A DNA stretch of 64,000 nt from Enterococcus pseudoavium NBRC 100491 (GCF_001544295.1 NZ_BCQF01000014.1:1-64000); one strand, 5' to 3'; positions 47,511 through 57,811 are shown, counted from the first letter of the stretch. Numbers and translations are program-made. The notes: a model not told the origin generated them from the letters alone.

Positions 47511-48875
47511 CTACTTTTCTAATTGCTTCACAGCAAGCATAAATTTGTCTCCGCGAATCTCAAAATTCGGGTATTGATCCCAACTAGCATTGGCCGGAGA
47601 TAATAAAATATTGTCGCCAGCTTCACTTTGTTCATAGGCCAATGGTACCGCCGTTTCAACGTTTGTAGTCATGATAATCTTCTGAATGCCGGCACGTTCG
47701 GCCGCCTCAGCTAATTTTTCTTTCGTTTCACCAAATAAAATAATTGCTTTAAGGCCTTCAAAGGCCGGGATCAATTCATCGAAATCATTGCCGCGATCTA
47801 ATCCCCCAGCTAATAAAATCAAATGCTCATTATCAAAGCCACTTAAAGCCATTTCAGTCGCCAAGCTATTGGTAGCTTTCGAATCATTGTAAAATTTCCG
47901 ACCATTGATCGTATCCACATACTGAGTTCGGTGAGGAACACCATGGAAATTACTCAACGCTGTTTTGATTCCCTTGTTAGAGACACCCTTTAATTTTGCT
48001 ACAACAATCGCAGCTAAGGCATTTTCAATATTATGAGCACCTGGCACACCTAATTCATTCGCGTCCATGATTTTTTCGTCTTTATAATAAAGACCTCCAT
48101 CCAACAAATAAGCACCGTTGTCTAACTGTTCTTTTGTTGAAAAAGGAACAACTTGAGCGTGTGTTTGGGGACTTAGCGCTTGTAATTCCTCAGAATTCCA
48201 ATTTAAAACTAAATAATCATCAGCCGTCATATTTTCTTGAATTGCCCATTTTGCTGCCACATAGTTTTCACGGGTCTTATGGTAATCTAGGTGGGCTTCA
48301 TAGATATTCGTAATTACGGCAATCTGTGGTTTAAACTTCTCAATTCCCATCAATTGGAAACTCGACAGTTCCATCACGATATCGTCATCCGGATGAGCTT
48401 TGGCAGCGACCTCGCTAGCCGGGAAACCGATATTTCCAGCTAAGTGAGCTTTGCCAGCTGTTCGTTCTTGATTCAACAACAGACCGATCATGGTCGTTGT
48501 TGTCGTCTTGCCATTTGTTCCAGTGATACCGACGATAGGACATTCCGCAACCTCGTAGGCCAACTCAACTTCGGTCAAGATTGGAATATGTAGTTTTTTT
48601 GCTTTTTTAACTAAAGGGTTGTCATAGGGAATTCCTGGATTTTTTACCATTAAAGAAAAGTCTTCATCCAGTAATTCAATGGGATGGCTACCGGTGATCA
48701 CTCGAATCCCTTGTTCCAGCAAGCCTTGCGCTTCTGGATTTTCTTCAAAGGGTTTTCCGTCGTTAACCGTAACAAGTGCGCCCAAGTCATTTAATAACTT
48801 GGCCGCACTAAATCCACTCTTTGCTAATCCTAAGACTAATACTTTTTCATTTTCATACGTTTTGATTTGTTTCAT
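47511..48875 (-). CDS. murD: UDP-MurNAc-L-alanine:D-glutamate ligase MurD
   Basis: MurD adds D-glutamate to the muramyl precursor, using ATP, in the cytoplasm. The 454-residue Mur ligase has the ATP loop [13 protein letters not shown], the MELSSFQL motif, [10 protein letters not shown] and the C-terminal FYNDSKATN and LAGG motifs. The N-terminal Rossmann-type domain binds the uridine nucleotide. ATG 48875 has GGAG 11 nt upstream. It follows mraY by 14 bp. Confidence 0.96.
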   Translation of the reverse strand: MKQIKTYENEKVLVLGLAKSGFSAAKLLNDLGALVTVNDGKPFEENPEAQGLLEQGIRVITGSHPIELLDEDFSLMVKNPGIPYDNPLVKKAKKLHIPILTEVELAYEVAECPIVGITGTNGKTTTTTMIGLLLNQERTAGKAHLAGNIGFPASEVAAKAHPDDDIVMELSSFQLMGIEKFKPQIAVITNIYEAHLDYHKTRENYVAAKWAIQENMTADDYLVLNWNSEELQALSPQTHAQVVPFSTKEQLDNGAYLLDGGLYYKDEKIMDANELGVPGAHNIENALAAIVVAKLKGVSNKGIKTALSNFHGVPHRTQYVDTINGRKFYNDSKATNSLATEMALSGFDNEHLILLAGGLDRGNDFDELIPAFEGLKAIILFGETKEKLAEAAERAGIQKIIMTTNVETAVPLAYEQSEAGDNILLSPANASWDQYPNFEIRGDKFMLAVKQLEK

Positions 48876-48889
48876 TTTCTAGTCATCTC

Positions 48890-49852
48890 CTACAGTACGA
48901 TCAATAAAACAACGATAGATGCCAGCAGTCCAACAGCCCAAAAGACCGTGTCCACTTTCCATTCCGACCAGCCAGACATTTCAAAATGATGGTGTAATGG
49001 CGACATTTTAAAAACACGCTTTCCTGTTAGTTTAAAGGAAGTGACTTGAATAATCACGCTAGCTGTTTCAAAAATATAAACTAAACCGACTAACAGCAGT
49101 GTCCATTCTTGATGTAGAAGAATCGACACGGCAGCTAACAAGCCGCCTAAAGCCAATGAGCCGACATCACCCATGAAAATTTTTGCTGGTTTCCTATTGT
49201 ATGGAAAGAAACCGACTAAGCCACCCATCACTGCCAGACAAACAATCAGCACTTCATACTGCTGTTGATTCCAGGCGATAATACCGTACGTTGCAAAAGA
49301 GATCGTTCCAAGACCAGATACAAGTCCATCAATCCCATCTGTTAAGTTCACTGCGTTAGAAAAACCAACCAGCCAAACAATCACAAACAAGCCATAAAGA
49401 ATATTCAGCGGCAGATCAATGCCAAAGAAATTCAATGTATTGGGATAGCCCTCCAGCCGATAAACTAGATAGAAAATGACAGCTACCACAACTTGTCCGA
49501 TGAACTTCTGACGAGACGTCAAACCTTCATTTTGTTTTTTTGCCAATTTGATGAAATCATCTAAAAAACCGATGATGCCATACAGCAGCAAAACAAACAC
49601 TAAAATCATCAGCGAGGTTGTCAATTTTTGCGTCCAAAGACTGAACCAAAGTGACGTAATGACCGCTGCGGCCAAAAAGCCTAGCCCCCCCATCGTTGGG
49701 GTCCCCGCTTTGGAGTTGTGCCATTTCGGACCCTCATCCCGAATTTCTTGTCCTTGTTTTTTCATTCTAAAGTAGCCAATTATAAAAGGCATGCTTGCGA
49801 CAGTAATTGCAAAACTACTGGCAAAAGCGATAAATAGTTGTGCCGGTTGCAT
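48890..49852 (-). CDS. mraY: Phospho-MurNAc-pentapeptide transferase MraY
   Basis: MraY moves phospho-MurNAc-pentapeptide to undecaprenyl phosphate, making lipid I. The 320-residue protein has about ten membrane segments, [16 protein letters not shown], the NLTDGIDGL catalytic motif, [12 protein letters not shown], and the HHHFE loop in [13 protein letters not shown] 49852 has GGAGAG. It starts 15 bp after the PBP gene. It belongs to the same superfamily as the epaA product in this window but has the peptidoglycan-type HHHFE motif. Confidence 0.96.
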   Translation of the reverse strand: MQPAQLFIAFASSFAITVASMPFIIGYFRMKKQGQEIRDEGPKWHNSKAGTPTMGGLGFLAAAVITSLWFSLWTQKLTTSLMILVFVLLLYGIIGFLDDFIKLAKKQNEGLTSRQKFIGQVVVAVIFYLVYRLEGYPNTLNFFGIDLPLNILYGLFVIVWLVGFSNAVNLTDGIDGLVSGLGTISFATYGIIAWNQQQYEVLIVCLAVMGGLVGFFPYNRKPAKIFMGDVGSLALGGLLAAVSILLHQEWTLLLVGLVYIFETASVIIQVTSFKLTGKRVFKMSPLHHHFEMSGWSEWKVDTVFWAVGLLASIVVLLIVL

Positions 49853-49867
49853 TTTTTTCTCTCCAGT

Positions 49868-52057
49868 CTAACCTAACGTAATTTTTAATTTTTTCTTCGA
49901 TACTTCCGCATAAGGAGCGATATTTTGTTTCGTACAGTAGCCTTCTCCCTTAAAGCTGACATCAATATCAAGCAAGTTCGCTAATTTCAAGATATCCGCC
50001 TTTGACCATCCCCGTACATCTGGCATTTCTTTCTTTCCGTCCGTTAACAAGATCAGATGCTCATTAGCCATGACTTTTTCGCCAGGCTTAGCAGATTGTT
50101 TCACGACCTTATCACCATCCCCAATTACTACCGCAGTTACGCCTCGCTTATTCGCATCGGCAGCCGCTTTAGCAGTTGAAAGATTGCGGTAATCCTCAAC
50201 CGTTACTTTCGTAGAGCTTTCTTGCTCTGAAGAATCAGGTTGATTGTTTTGAAATTCCATCGCCCGACTCAATAATGGATTGGCGATTTCACCCAAAATC
50301 CCCGCTTCATTTTCCTGCGGTTGTTTCATCGTTAAATACAAAATATACTCAGGATCTTCTGAAGGGATCATTAACGCGATCGAATAGATATAGTTAGTAT
50401 CTCCAGTTAAATAGCGGCCATTTTCAGCAATTTGGGCTGTCCCCGTTTTAGCTGAAATATGATAGCCTGGTACTTTATATTGATCATATGCTGAGCCATA
50501 ATTTTCGCTTTCAACCGTATCTCGCATATATTCACGAACTTTTTGGGCCGTCTCAGCCGTAATCGGTTCACCAACAACTTCTGGTTTTGTGATGATTTCC
50601 TTATTCGTATTAGGATCAGAAACTTTCTCGATGTAATGGGGCTGTAACATTTTCCCATCATTAGCGACCGCCGTAAAGCCTCGCATCATTTGAAAATTTG
50701 TTACACCAATTGCTTGACCATAAGAACTCATCGCTTGGTCAACGATATTGCTGGTTGGCAAGGTTCCTTTTGATTCACCCGGCAATCCAGAGTACGTGCT
50801 TTGACCAAACCCGAAACGTTTGACATATTCCGGCCAACGATCTCCCAGTTTTTCTTCCAGTTTGACCATTCCCACATTACTTGACCAAGAGAGTGCCTGC
50901 CGCATCGTCAAGATTCCTTTTTTACCTAAGTCCCAGTCATTGATCGTAGCATCGGCTACTTGAATCTTACCTGACAGGTAGCTTTCATTTTCGTTAAAGA
51001 CTCCTTCATTCACAGCAGCCGAAGTCGTAAAGACCTTCATCGTTGATCCTGGTTCATAGGTGTCTTCAATCAAAAAGTTCCGCCAAGAATTATCGCCGCC
51101 AAGCCCTTCTTTTGTTTCAGGGTTAAAAGTCGGCCGCTGTGACATCGCTAAAATATCACCAGTTTTAGCCTGCATCAGCATCGCAGTCATTTCCGTTGGT
51201 TTTGCTTCTGAGTTGACCTTGTCCAGTAAAGTCTCTAAATAACTCTGCAAACCAGCATCTAAAGTGGTGTAGATATCTTCACCGTCAACGGCTTTCTTTT
51301 CTTCTGCGATACTGCCTGGAATCGGTCGTTGATTTTCATCTTTCTGATAGACAACTTTTCCGTTCTTACCTTTTAAAACATCGTCATAGGCTGCTTCGAC
51401 ACCCATCACTCCAGCAAGTTCTTCCTTTTTATCTGGTTGTGCATAGCCGATAAAATGCGAAGCGAAGTTTCCATTAGGATACATTCGATCCGTGTGCTCG
51501 GAAAAATACAGCCCCTTGACTTTCGCTTTTTTCATGGCGTCTTCTATATTTTGTTTGGTTTCTTCAGAGATATTTTTCCCTTTATTACCAAACTCAACTT
51601 GATAATACTTACTAGTGCCATCACTATTGATCCCACTATTCAAAGTTTTCAAAGCAGATTTTTTTGAGATGCCTAAGTATTTATTTAAGATTGCCGCTAA
51701 CTCATCAAAATTTTTCTCTTGAGCATACAGCTTTTCCTTCCCAGAAACATAGCTCTCAGAAAGAATCGCATAGACTGCATAAGACGTCGCGTCCTCAGCG
51801 ATCACTTCACCATTGCGATCGTAGATGGTTCCACGTTTCGCTTTAATCACCTGCCCACCACGATAAAGCTCTTCAGTCTTAGTTTCCAACGAGGTGCCTG
51901 CGACATGTCCGCCTGCCACGACATAAATCATCCGAATGGCAAACAAAAAGAACAATCCAATACTCGTAGCAAACAAAATAACGCCTACTTTTTTGCGATT
52001 GTTCATCGGAGTTAAATTCTTTTTTCGAATTTTTCTTTTTAGCCTTTTAAAGCGCAT
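49868..52057 (-). CDS. pbpB: Class B penicillin-binding protein (septal transpeptidase) with PASTA domains
   Basis: A 729-residue septal transpeptidase (FtsI/PBP2B type) anchored by one N-terminal membrane segment (about 22-45). A dimerisation domain precedes the transpeptidase domain with its three motifs: Ser-X-X-Lys as STMK in EPGSTMKVF, SxN as SSN in SWSSNVGM, and KTG in SAKTGTAQI. Two PASTA domains end the protein (about 610-729), as in Gram-positive division PBPs. ATG 52057 overlaps the end of ftsL by none (adjacent). It forms a complex with FtsL and DivIB in division. Confidence 0.95.
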   Translation of the reverse strand: MRFKRLKRKIRKKNLTPMNNRKKVGVILFATSIGLFFLFAIRMIYVVAGGHVAGTSLETKTEELYRGGQVIKAKRGTIYDRNGEVIAEDATSYAVYAILSESYVSGKEKLYAQEKNFDELAAILNKYLGISKKSALKTLNSGINSDGTSKYYQVEFGNKGKNISEETKQNIEDAMKKAKVKGLYFSEHTDRMYPNGNFASHFIGYAQPDKKEELAGVMGVEAAYDDVLKGKNGKVVYQKDENQRPIPGSIAEEKKAVDGEDIYTTLDAGLQSYLETLLDKVNSEAKPTEMTAMLMQAKTGDILAMSQRPTFNPETKEGLGGDNSWRNFLIEDTYEPGSTMKVFTTSAAVNEGVFNENESYLSGKIQVADATINDWDLGKKGILTMRQALSWSSNVGMVKLEEKLGDRWPEYVKRFGFGQSTYSGLPGESKGTLPTSNIVDQAMSSYGQAIGVTNFQMMRGFTAVANDGKMLQPHYIEKVSDPNTNKEIITKPEVVGEPITAETAQKVREYMRDTVESENYGSAYDQYKVPGYHISAKTGTAQIAENGRYLTGDTNYIYSIALMIPSEDPEYILYLTMKQPQENEAGILGEIANPLLSRAMEFQNNQPDSSEQESSTKVTVEDYRNLSTAKAAADANKRGVTAVVIGDGDKVVKQSAKPGEKVMANEHLILLTDGKKEMPDVRGWSKADILKLANLLDIDVSFKGEGYCTKQNIAPYAEVSKKKLKITLG

Positions 52058-52435
52058 TTACTTCACTTTCCTTAAATTCTCGTCATTGATCGAAAGACCA
52101 GCTTTCTCAGCAATTTCTTTCAAACGATCAGAACGAGACAATTCGCTCTTTTCTTGCTGCAGCTGTGTTGCTGTTTTTTCTTTTGTTTCAATATCAGTCT
52201 GAATACTCGTTATTTCATTTTGGGTCTTACTGATCTCGTTACGATAGTTGACCATCACGATTGATAATCCAATCAACATCGTCAAGAAGGCCAATACAGC
52301 GAATTTTTCTAGGCGTGTAATTTTCTTTAAGCGATCTCCAGGAGAAACGAAGACTTCGAAAGAATCTGGCGTTTGATGAATTTCATCTTGCAGAGGTTCA
52401 AAATAGAGCGGTTGATTGTTTTTCAATTCTGCCAT
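52058..52435 (-). CDS. ftsL: Cell division protein FtsL
   Basis: FtsL is a small bitopic protein that activates the septal transpeptidase with DivIB. The 125-residue protein has a cytoplasmic N-terminus, one membrane segment (about 47-67), and an extracytoplasmic coiled coil (NEITSIQTDIETKEKTATQL pattern). ATG 52435 follows AAAGGA. Its gene ends directly before pbpB and starts 2 bp after rsmH, the standard dcw order. Confidence 0.93.
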   Translation of the reverse strand: MAELKNNQPLYFEPLQDEIHQTPDSFEVFVSPGDRLKKITRLEKFAVLAFLTMLIGLSIVMVNYRNEISKTQNEITSIQTDIETKEKTATQLQQEKSELSRSDRLKEIAEKAGLSINDENLRKVK

Positions 52436-52437
52436 GC

Positions 52438-53394
52438 CTACGATCCTTTCTTCACTTTCTCAGCGATCCTTAATTTTGCACTTCTTGCACGATTATTTTC
52501 ATCTAATTCCTCTTCTGAAGGAATAATCGGTTTACGATTTACTAATTTTAAAACGGGTTGAAATTCTTCTGGCACCACAGGCAAACCCGGAGGCAGATCC
52601 TTTGGTGTACTGAATTCTTTAAACATCGTTTTCACGATACGATCTTCTAATGAATGGAAGGTAATCACACTGACTCGGCCTTCAACCGCTAACAGAGCGA
52701 TTGCTTGTTCCAGTGAACTTTCGATTGCTCCTAACTCATCATTCACCGCAATTCGAATAGCTTGAAACACACGTTTAGCGGGGTGTCCGCCTTTACGTCG
52801 TGCTGGAGCCGGAATCGCTTCTTTAATCAGATCAACTAATTCACCAGTTGTTTCAATCGGTTTATCAGCACGTTTTCGTTCGATCAGACGTGCGATTTGT
52901 TTAGAAAACTTCTCCTCGCCGTAGCGGAAAAAAATCTTAACTAACTCATGGTAAGAATATTCATTGACCACTTGATAAGCACTTAAAGGGGCCTCTTGAT
53001 CCATCCGCATATCTAATGGTGCATTTTGATGATAGCTAAACCCTCGTTCTGCCTCATCCAGTTGCGGAGAAGATACACCCAAATCATAGAGAATCCCATC
53101 GACTTCGGTCACACCTAAAGCCTGTAATTCTTTGGTAAGTTCTCTAAAATTGGCCTTAACAAACGTTACTTGGCCTTTTGCCACGTATTTTGCTAAACGA
53201 ATCTTCGCATTATCGATTGCTTTTTGATCTTGATCAAAAGCATAAAGGTGTCCATCTGAGTTTAATTGACCGAGCAAATACTCACTGTGACCAGCTCCGC
53301 CCAGTGTACAATCAACATAGATACCGTTTGGTTTGATTGCTAGACCATCAACTGTCTCACGAAGCAAAACGGTTGTATGTTGAAAGTCTGTCAT
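52438..53394 (-). CDS. rsmH: 16S rRNA (cytosine1402-N4)-methyltransferase RsmH/MraW
   Basis: RsmH methylates C1402 of 16S rRNA in the decoding centre. The 318-residue SAM enzyme has [13 protein letters not shown], the [13 protein letters not shown] motif, [18 protein letters not shown], and [12 protein letters not shown]. Length is normal. ATG 53394 has AGAGGA at 7 nt. It is second in the dcw cluster, after mraZ. Confidence 0.97.
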   Translation of the reverse strand: MTDFQHTTVLLRETVDGLAIKPNGIYVDCTLGGAGHSEYLLGQLNSDGHLYAFDQDQKAIDNAKIRLAKYVAKGQVTFVKANFRELTKELQALGVTEVDGILYDLGVSSPQLDEAERGFSYHQNAPLDMRMDQEAPLSAYQVVNEYSYHELVKIFFRYGEEKFSKQIARLIERKRADKPIETTGELVDLIKEAIPAPARRKGGHPAKRVFQAIRIAVNDELGAIESSLEQAIALLAVEGRVSVITFHSLEDRIVKTMFKEFSTPKDLPPGLPVVPEEFQPVLKLVNRKPIIPSEEELDENNRARSAKLRIAEKVKKGS

Positions 53395-53409
53395 TGATAA
53401 TCCTCTTCT

Positions 53410-53841
53410 CTAAAATCCAAAATCGACCATTGTTTCAGCAATGTCATCAAAACTAGCTTCTGTTTCATTTGTAAATTCATTCCAACGCCCTTGATCCCAA
53501 ATTTCGATTCGATTGGCTACCCCAATCACGACACATTCTTTTTCAAGCGACGCGTGGCTGCGTAAAGACTGTGGGATATTGATTCGTCCCTGTTTATCTA
53601 TTTCGCACTCAGTGGCTGCGGAGTAAAAAAAACGGACGAATGCTCGTGCATCTTTCTTAGAAAGCGGCATCTCATTCAACTTCGTTTCTAGCTGTTCCCA
53701 TTCGGCTAAAGGATATCCAAATAAGCAGCCGTCCATTCCGCGGGTGACAACAAATTTCTCGCCTAACTGTTCACGTAATTTTGATGGCACGATCAAACGA
53801 CCCTTGGCATCAATATTATGTTGAAATTCGCCCATGAACAT
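53410..53841 (-). CDS. mraZ: Transcriptional regulator MraZ
   Basis: MraZ is the AbrB-like repressor of its own dcw operon. The 143-residue protein has the two tandem motifs [10 protein letters not shown] and [10 protein letters not shown], each with the conserved D-x-x-G-R. The first ATG at 53841 has GGAG 5 nt upstream and gives the usual MFMGEF start. Its binding site is visible upstream (53878-53907). Confidence 0.97.
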   Translation of the reverse strand: MFMGEFQHNIDAKGRLIVPSKLREQLGEKFVVTRGMDGCLFGYPLAEWEQLETKLNEMPLSKKDARAFVRFFYSAATECEIDKQGRINIPQSLRSHASLEKECVVIGVANRIEIWDQGRWNEFTNETEASFDDIAETMVDFGF

Positions 53842-53877
53842 CTAGACTCCACCCCTTTTCACCACCACATGAGATAA

Positions 53878-53907
53878 GTCTACCACAATCCCCCACAATC
53901 TACCACA
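53878..53907 (-). promoter_or_regulatory. MraZ operator of three direct repeats
   Basis: The minus strand carries TGTGGTAGAT, TGTGGGGGAT, TGTGGTAGAC as three adjacent 10-bp units. This matches the known MraZ target, repeats of GTGG-type boxes with a 10-bp period upstream of mraZ. A further GTGGTGG and GGGGTGG nearer the gene may add contacts. A -10 like TAAAAT lies some 60 bp upstream; the exact promoter is unsure. Confidence 0.85.
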
Positions 53908-54009
53908 CTTTGTAAAAAACAAAAATAACAGTTTGCTGACCAATTTTAACCATATTGAATTATCAACAAAGACGGAAACAATTTGGAGTTTTTAAAAAGT
54001 TTTTTCGAA

Positions 54010-54381
54010 TTATAACGCATTAATAATGCTTGCGATAATCAAAACAAAGTAGATCAAAATCGTCAGTAAAAACGTCAGGCGCCAAAACATTTTGAAGAAG
54101 CGGCCGTACATGATCTCGCGATAACGATACGCTTGAAAAACAACCACACCAATACCCAGCAAAAGAATCGTTAATAGAAAATAGGGCAGAATCGAAAATG
54201 AACTGATACTTTTAGATATTTCGTGCATCCCCACAACTAAAAACGGGACCGTAATATCCGGTGTTTTCAAATTGAAGCGTTGTTTTAACTTAAATGTTGT
54301 TACTAGGTAATCAGACCCTAAAAAGACGATAATCGGGAAAATATACCATAACAATAAGATTGGTGAAAATGATGCCAACAA
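54010..54381 (-). CDS. DUF3397 family membrane protein
   Basis: A 123-residue protein with about four membrane segments, of the DUF3397 family that accompanies mraZ in many bacilli and lactobacilli. No function is known; the position before the division cluster suggests a link to wall growth, which is inference. No ATG fits; two TTG codons lie at 54381 and 54378, and AAGGA is 6 nt before the first. Confidence 0.8.
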   Translation of the reverse strand: MLASFSPILLLWYIFPIIVFLGSDYLVTTFKLKQRFNLKTPDITVPFLVVGMHEISKSISSFSILPYFLLTILLLGIGVVVFQAYRYREIMYGRFFKMFWRLTFLLTILIYFVLIIASIINAL

Positions 54382-54549
54382 ATACAGTCCTTCCTCTTCA
54401 AACTACTACTCACAACTATACTGCATAATCGTTACATTCGTGTTTCATTTCATTTAAAATATAAAGGTTTTAGCAAGTTTTAACAATTGAATTCGCGAGA
54501 TTGTAGCAAAAAGATTTCTTAGTATTTTTTAAAAGTTTTTTCGGATGAA

Positions 54550-54578
54550 TTGCGGAGTGTTGAGAAATGGAGTATGAT
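54550..54578 (+). promoter_or_regulatory. Promoter of the DUF4044 gene
   Basis: TTGCGG, 17 bp and TATGAT, 32 bp upstream of the ATG at 54611. Confidence 0.55.
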
Positions 54579-54610
54579 GAATTTGACTTTTTAACGAGGG
54601 TGGTGACACC

Positions 54611-54727
54611 ATGAATAACAAAAAATCCACGAGTACATTTTCGAAGGTTACAAAGGTTGTTATTTGGGCTATGTTAATTTTAACAATTGGTTCATTAGTT
54701 TTGAGTAGTCTGATCAGTATTATGTAA
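54611..54727 (+). CDS. DUF4044 family 38-residue membrane protein
   Basis: A short gene encoding 38 residues: an N-terminal basic part (MNNKKSTSTFSKVTKV) followed by a single membrane helix to the end. The pattern and position near mraZ and DUF3397 fit DUF4044, a family of very small proteins in lactobacilli and enterococci with no known role. It has its own promoter and a strong terminator 3 bp after the stop, and runs opposite to its neighbours, so it is not a by-product of the operons around it. The binding site is GAGGGTGG, slightly far. Likely a real membrane peptide. Confidence 0.75.
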   Translation: MNNKKSTSTFSKVTKVVIWAMLILTIGSLVLSSLISIM

Positions 54728-54729
54728 GC

Positions 54730-54762
54730 AAATAGCCGGAGCAGCTGCTCCGGCTATTTTTT
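54730..54762 (+). terminator. Terminator of the DUF4044 gene
   Basis: A long perfect palindrome AATAGCCGGAGCAG/CTGCTCCGGCTATT followed by six T residues. It overlaps the last codons of recN on the other strand, whose minus-side T-run is weak. Confidence 0.9.
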
Positions 54763-56424
54763 GGCTAATTGCAATAATTCTTTGGCGTGTTCCACCGTTA
54801 GATCGGTAATTTCAGTTCCTGCTAACATGCGAGCGATTTCTTCTGTCCGCGCCTTTTCCGTTAACTCTTCCACTTTAGTGACCGTTCGACCAGCTACCAC
54901 TTCTTTGCGGATAAATAGTTGATGATCCGCTCGAGCCGCAACCTGTGGCAAATGGGTAATACACAGTGCTTGCGAATTTCGACCGATCTGATAAATCTTA
55001 TCTGCGATCGCTTGAGCGACCCGACCACTCACACCCGTATCCACTTCATCAAAGACAATACTAGTCAACTCTTGCGTTTTCGAAAAGATTGTTTTCAACG
55101 CCAACATGACACGGGAAATTTCACCACCGGAAGCGACTTTAACTAACGGTTTCAACGGTTCTCCCGGATTGGTTGTGATATAAAATTCTACCTCGTCAAT
55201 CCCATCTACGGCAAAATTTATCTCTTTAAACCTTACTTCAAAACGAGCATTTTCCATATAGAGATCTTTCAACTCATGTTGAATCGCTGTTTCTAATTTT
55301 TGCGCCATTTTTCTTCGAGCGCTCTGCAATTTTTCTGCCAATTGTTGCAGCTTCTCTGCTTTTACTTCCAACTCTTTTTCCAGCTTTTCCAATTTGTCAC
55401 CCGAAAAATCAGAGTCTAGTAGCTCTTGGCTGATTTGATCATAGTAATTCAAAATGCTTGCAATCGAATCACCATATTTCCGCTTCAGCTGATGGATCAA
55501 TTCCAAACGCTCATTGACTAAATCCAAGCGCTCTTCATCCAGCTCCAACTGATCCAGCTGACGACCGATCTCACTGACTGCATCTTGCAATAGATAATAA
55601 GCACTATGAACATTATCTGAGATATTTTCATAGTCCTGATCCAATGAAGCGATTGTTTGCAGTTCTTGACTTGCCGAACCGATTGCATCAAGTGCATTCG
55701 TCTCTTCGTTCGTCATCGCTTGATAACTATACGACAGGCTATCGACGATTTTTTGGTAGTTGGTCAGTTTTTCACGTTCTTCCGCCAACTTTTCTTCTTC
55801 CCCTATCTCCAGTTCGGCATTGCCAATCTCTTCTTGCTGAAAAGTCAGCATATCGATTCGCTGGGCAAAAGATTGTTCATTTTGTTTGAATTTTTTGACT
55901 TGATTCGCTAAAGCGACATAGGCTTGGTGAGCTTTTTGATACTTGGCTTTAACCGTTTGAAAAGCTGCATCACCGAAGCTATCTAACAGTCGCAAATGAG
56001 ATTCCGGATGCATCAATTCTTGATGATCATTTTGGCCTTGAATATCAACTAAAAATTGTCCGATTCGCCGTAAGTTAGCTAACGTCACAATCCTGCCATT
56101 GACTCTTGAGATACTTTTTCCCGAGCTGTTTAAGTCGCGTTGTACGATTAGTCCTGCTTCATCAACTTCGATGCCTAATTCCTCCATCAGCACTCGGAAA
56201 TCTGCCTGTTTCGGCAAATCAAACAGCCCTTCGACTAAACATTTGTCACTACCTTGGCGAATATACTCAATGGAGGAACGGGCGCCTGCCAGCAAACTGA
56301 CCGCATCAATAATAATCGACTTTCCCGCACCAGTCTCACCCGTTAAGGCAGTCATCCCATCAGTAAAACTTAAATGCAACGAAGAAATGATTGCAAAATT
56401 TTTAATGGTCAATTCTTGCAACAT
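54754..56424 (-). CDS. recN: DNA repair protein RecN
   Basis: RecN is an SMC-like ATPase that joins DNA ends during double-strand break repair. The 556-residue protein has the Walker A motif GETGAGKS near residue 33, a central coiled coil (about 160-365), and a C-terminal VASGGEISRVMLALK signature followed by the Walker B segment FDEVDTGVSG. The open frame starts at 56514, but the ATG at 56424 has AAAGGAG 8 nt upstream and gives the usual MLQELTIKNFAII start. It follows argR by 22 bp, a widespread pair in Firmicutes. Confidence 0.96.
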   Translation of the reverse strand: MLQELTIKNFAIISSLHLSFTDGMTALTGETGAGKSIIIDAVSLLAGARSSIEYIRQGSDKCLVEGLFDLPKQADFRVLMEELGIEVDEAGLIVQRDLNSSGKSISRVNGRIVTLANLRRIGQFLVDIQGQNDHQELMHPESHLRLLDSFGDAAFQTVKAKYQKAHQAYVALANQVKKFKQNEQSFAQRIDMLTFQQEEIGNAELEIGEEEKLAEEREKLTNYQKIVDSLSYSYQAMTNEETNALDAIGSASQELQTIASLDQDYENISDNVHSAYYLLQDAVSEIGRQLDQLELDEERLDLVNERLELIHQLKRKYGDSIASILNYYDQISQELLDSDFSGDKLEKLEKELEVKAEKLQQLAEKLQSARRKMAQKLETAIQHELKDLYMENARFEVRFKEINFAVDGIDEVEFYITTNPGEPLKPLVKVASGGEISRVMLALKTIFSKTQELTSIVFDEVDTGVSGRVAQAIADKIYQIGRNSQALCITHLPQVAARADHQLFIRKEVVAGRTVTKVEELTEKARTEEIARMLAGTEITDLTVEHAKELLQLAKK

Positions 56425-56446
56425 TTTAGATTCTCCTTTAGCTATG

Positions 56447-56905
56447 TTAGTTATTTTGACTTTTAGCAGCAATTCCTTGCTGAATTTGTTTGGCTTCTTC
56501 TTCGGTTCGCGCAATCATCAGGACACTGTCATCATCGTTTACGGTCGCAAACAAATTCTTAGCAAACTGCTTTTCTAGCAAATTCGCACAAGCCGATGCA
56601 TTCCCAGGCAACGTCTTGACACTGATGAACTTTTCCATCTGGTCAACCGATACCACGGCTTCTTTTAACAGATCGGCTAACTTTTCGTTTACATCTTCTT
56701 GTTCTTTTTGTGGCACACTATAACGATAGCCACCATTTTGAGCGGGCACTTTAATAAGCTTCATCTCTTTGATATCCCGTGAGATCGTCGCTTGGGTCAC
56801 TGTGACACCTTGTTGCGCCAGAATCGCTACAAAATCTTCTTGTTTTTTTACATCATGCTCACTTAATAATTGCGTGATAATCCGATGTCGTTCTTGTTTT
56901 CGCAT
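56447..56905 (-). CDS. argR: Arginine repressor ArgR/AhrC
   Basis: ArgR senses arginine and controls its synthesis and breakdown genes. The 152-residue protein has the winged-helix N-terminus (KQERHRIITQLL, TVTQATISRDIKEMKLIKV) and the C-terminal oligomerisation domain with LPGNASACANLLE and the acidic NDDDSVLM site that binds arginine. ATG 56905 has GGGAG. It lies between tlyA and recN, its common place in bacilli. Confidence 0.95.
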   Translation of the reverse strand: MRKQERHRIITQLLSEHDVKKQEDFVAILAQQGVTVTQATISRDIKEMKLIKVPAQNGGYRYSVPQKEQEDVNEKLADLLKEAVVSVDQMEKFISVKTLPGNASACANLLEKQFAKNLFATVNDDDSVLMIARTEEEAKQIQQGIAAKSQNN

Positions 56906-56924
56906 GCCTTTTCTCCCTGTAATA

Positions 56925-57740
56925 TTATTTATCTAGTTGCTGATGCGCCTCAGCTACAACGTCGGCTAAATTGATTTTGGGATTTAGACTCCCGGTTTCA
57001 GGCACTTTTTTCAAATGGGCTAAAAATTCAATATTCCCTTCTCCACCAGTGATAGGCGAAAAAGTCAACTCTTGAACATCAAAGCCGTGGCTCGTCGCAA
57101 AAGTAGTAATCTCTTCCAATACCATCAGATGCGTTTTCGGATCTTTAATAATGCCTTTTTTTCCGACGAACTCTTTGCCTGCTTCAAACTGTGGCTTGAT
57201 CAATGCCACCACATCGCCGTCCGCTGTCAGAATCTCATGAAGTGGCGGGAGGATCAATTTTAACGAGATGAAGGAGACATCGATGGTCGCAAAATCAGGC
57301 TGCCCTTGTGTAAAATCTTCTAATTTAGAATAGCGGAAATTGGTTCGCTCCATGACGACGACCCGCTCATCCTGGCGCAATTTCCATGCCAACTGGTTGT
57401 AGCCAACATCTAAGGCATAACTCATTGTTGCCCCATTTTGAAGTGCTACATCGGTAAAACCACCAGTCGATGAGCCGATATCTAGTAAGATTTTTTGATT
57501 GATATCAACGTCGAACTCCTGCAAAGCCTTCTCCAGTTTCAAACCGCCTCGCGAAACATACGCCAAACTTTGGCCTTTGACTTGTAAAAGCGTTTCAATC
57601 GGGATTTTCTCCCCAGGTTTGTCCAGTCGTTCATTTTTTTGATCGTAAACTAGCCCGGCCATCACACCGCGTTTAGCCTTTTCTCGTGTTTCAAAAAGAC
57701 CTTGGTTAAAAGCTAACACATCGACACGTTCTTTTTTCAT
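56925..57740 (-). CDS. tlyA: TlyA family rRNA methyltransferase/hemolysin-like protein
   Basis: A 271-residue protein with an N-terminal S4 RNA-binding domain (RVDVLAFNQGLFETREKAKR) and an FtsJ-like methyltransferase domain (LLDIGSSTGGFTDVALQNGA, the VSFISLKLILPPL segment, and LIKPQFEAGKEFVGKKG with its Lys). The family methylates rRNA ribose 2'-OH in some species; older annotations call it hemolysin A. ATG 57740 has AGGAG at 6 nt. It lies between ispA and argR. Confidence 0.93.
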   Translation of the reverse strand: MKKERVDVLAFNQGLFETREKAKRGVMAGLVYDQKNERLDKPGEKIPIETLLQVKGQSLAYVSRGGLKLEKALQEFDVDINQKILLDIGSSTGGFTDVALQNGATMSYALDVGYNQLAWKLRQDERVVVMERTNFRYSKLEDFTQGQPDFATIDVSFISLKLILPPLHEILTADGDVVALIKPQFEAGKEFVGKKGIIKDPKTHLMVLEEITTFATSHGFDVQELTFSPITGGEGNIEFLAHLKKVPETGSLNPKINLADVVAEAHQQLDK

Positions 57741-57811
57741 GCTCTTCTCCTAATTCTAAGGTAATCCATTTTAAGTTTTGCTTCGCTCATTCTGCTAAAA
57801 ATCAGGCGATT

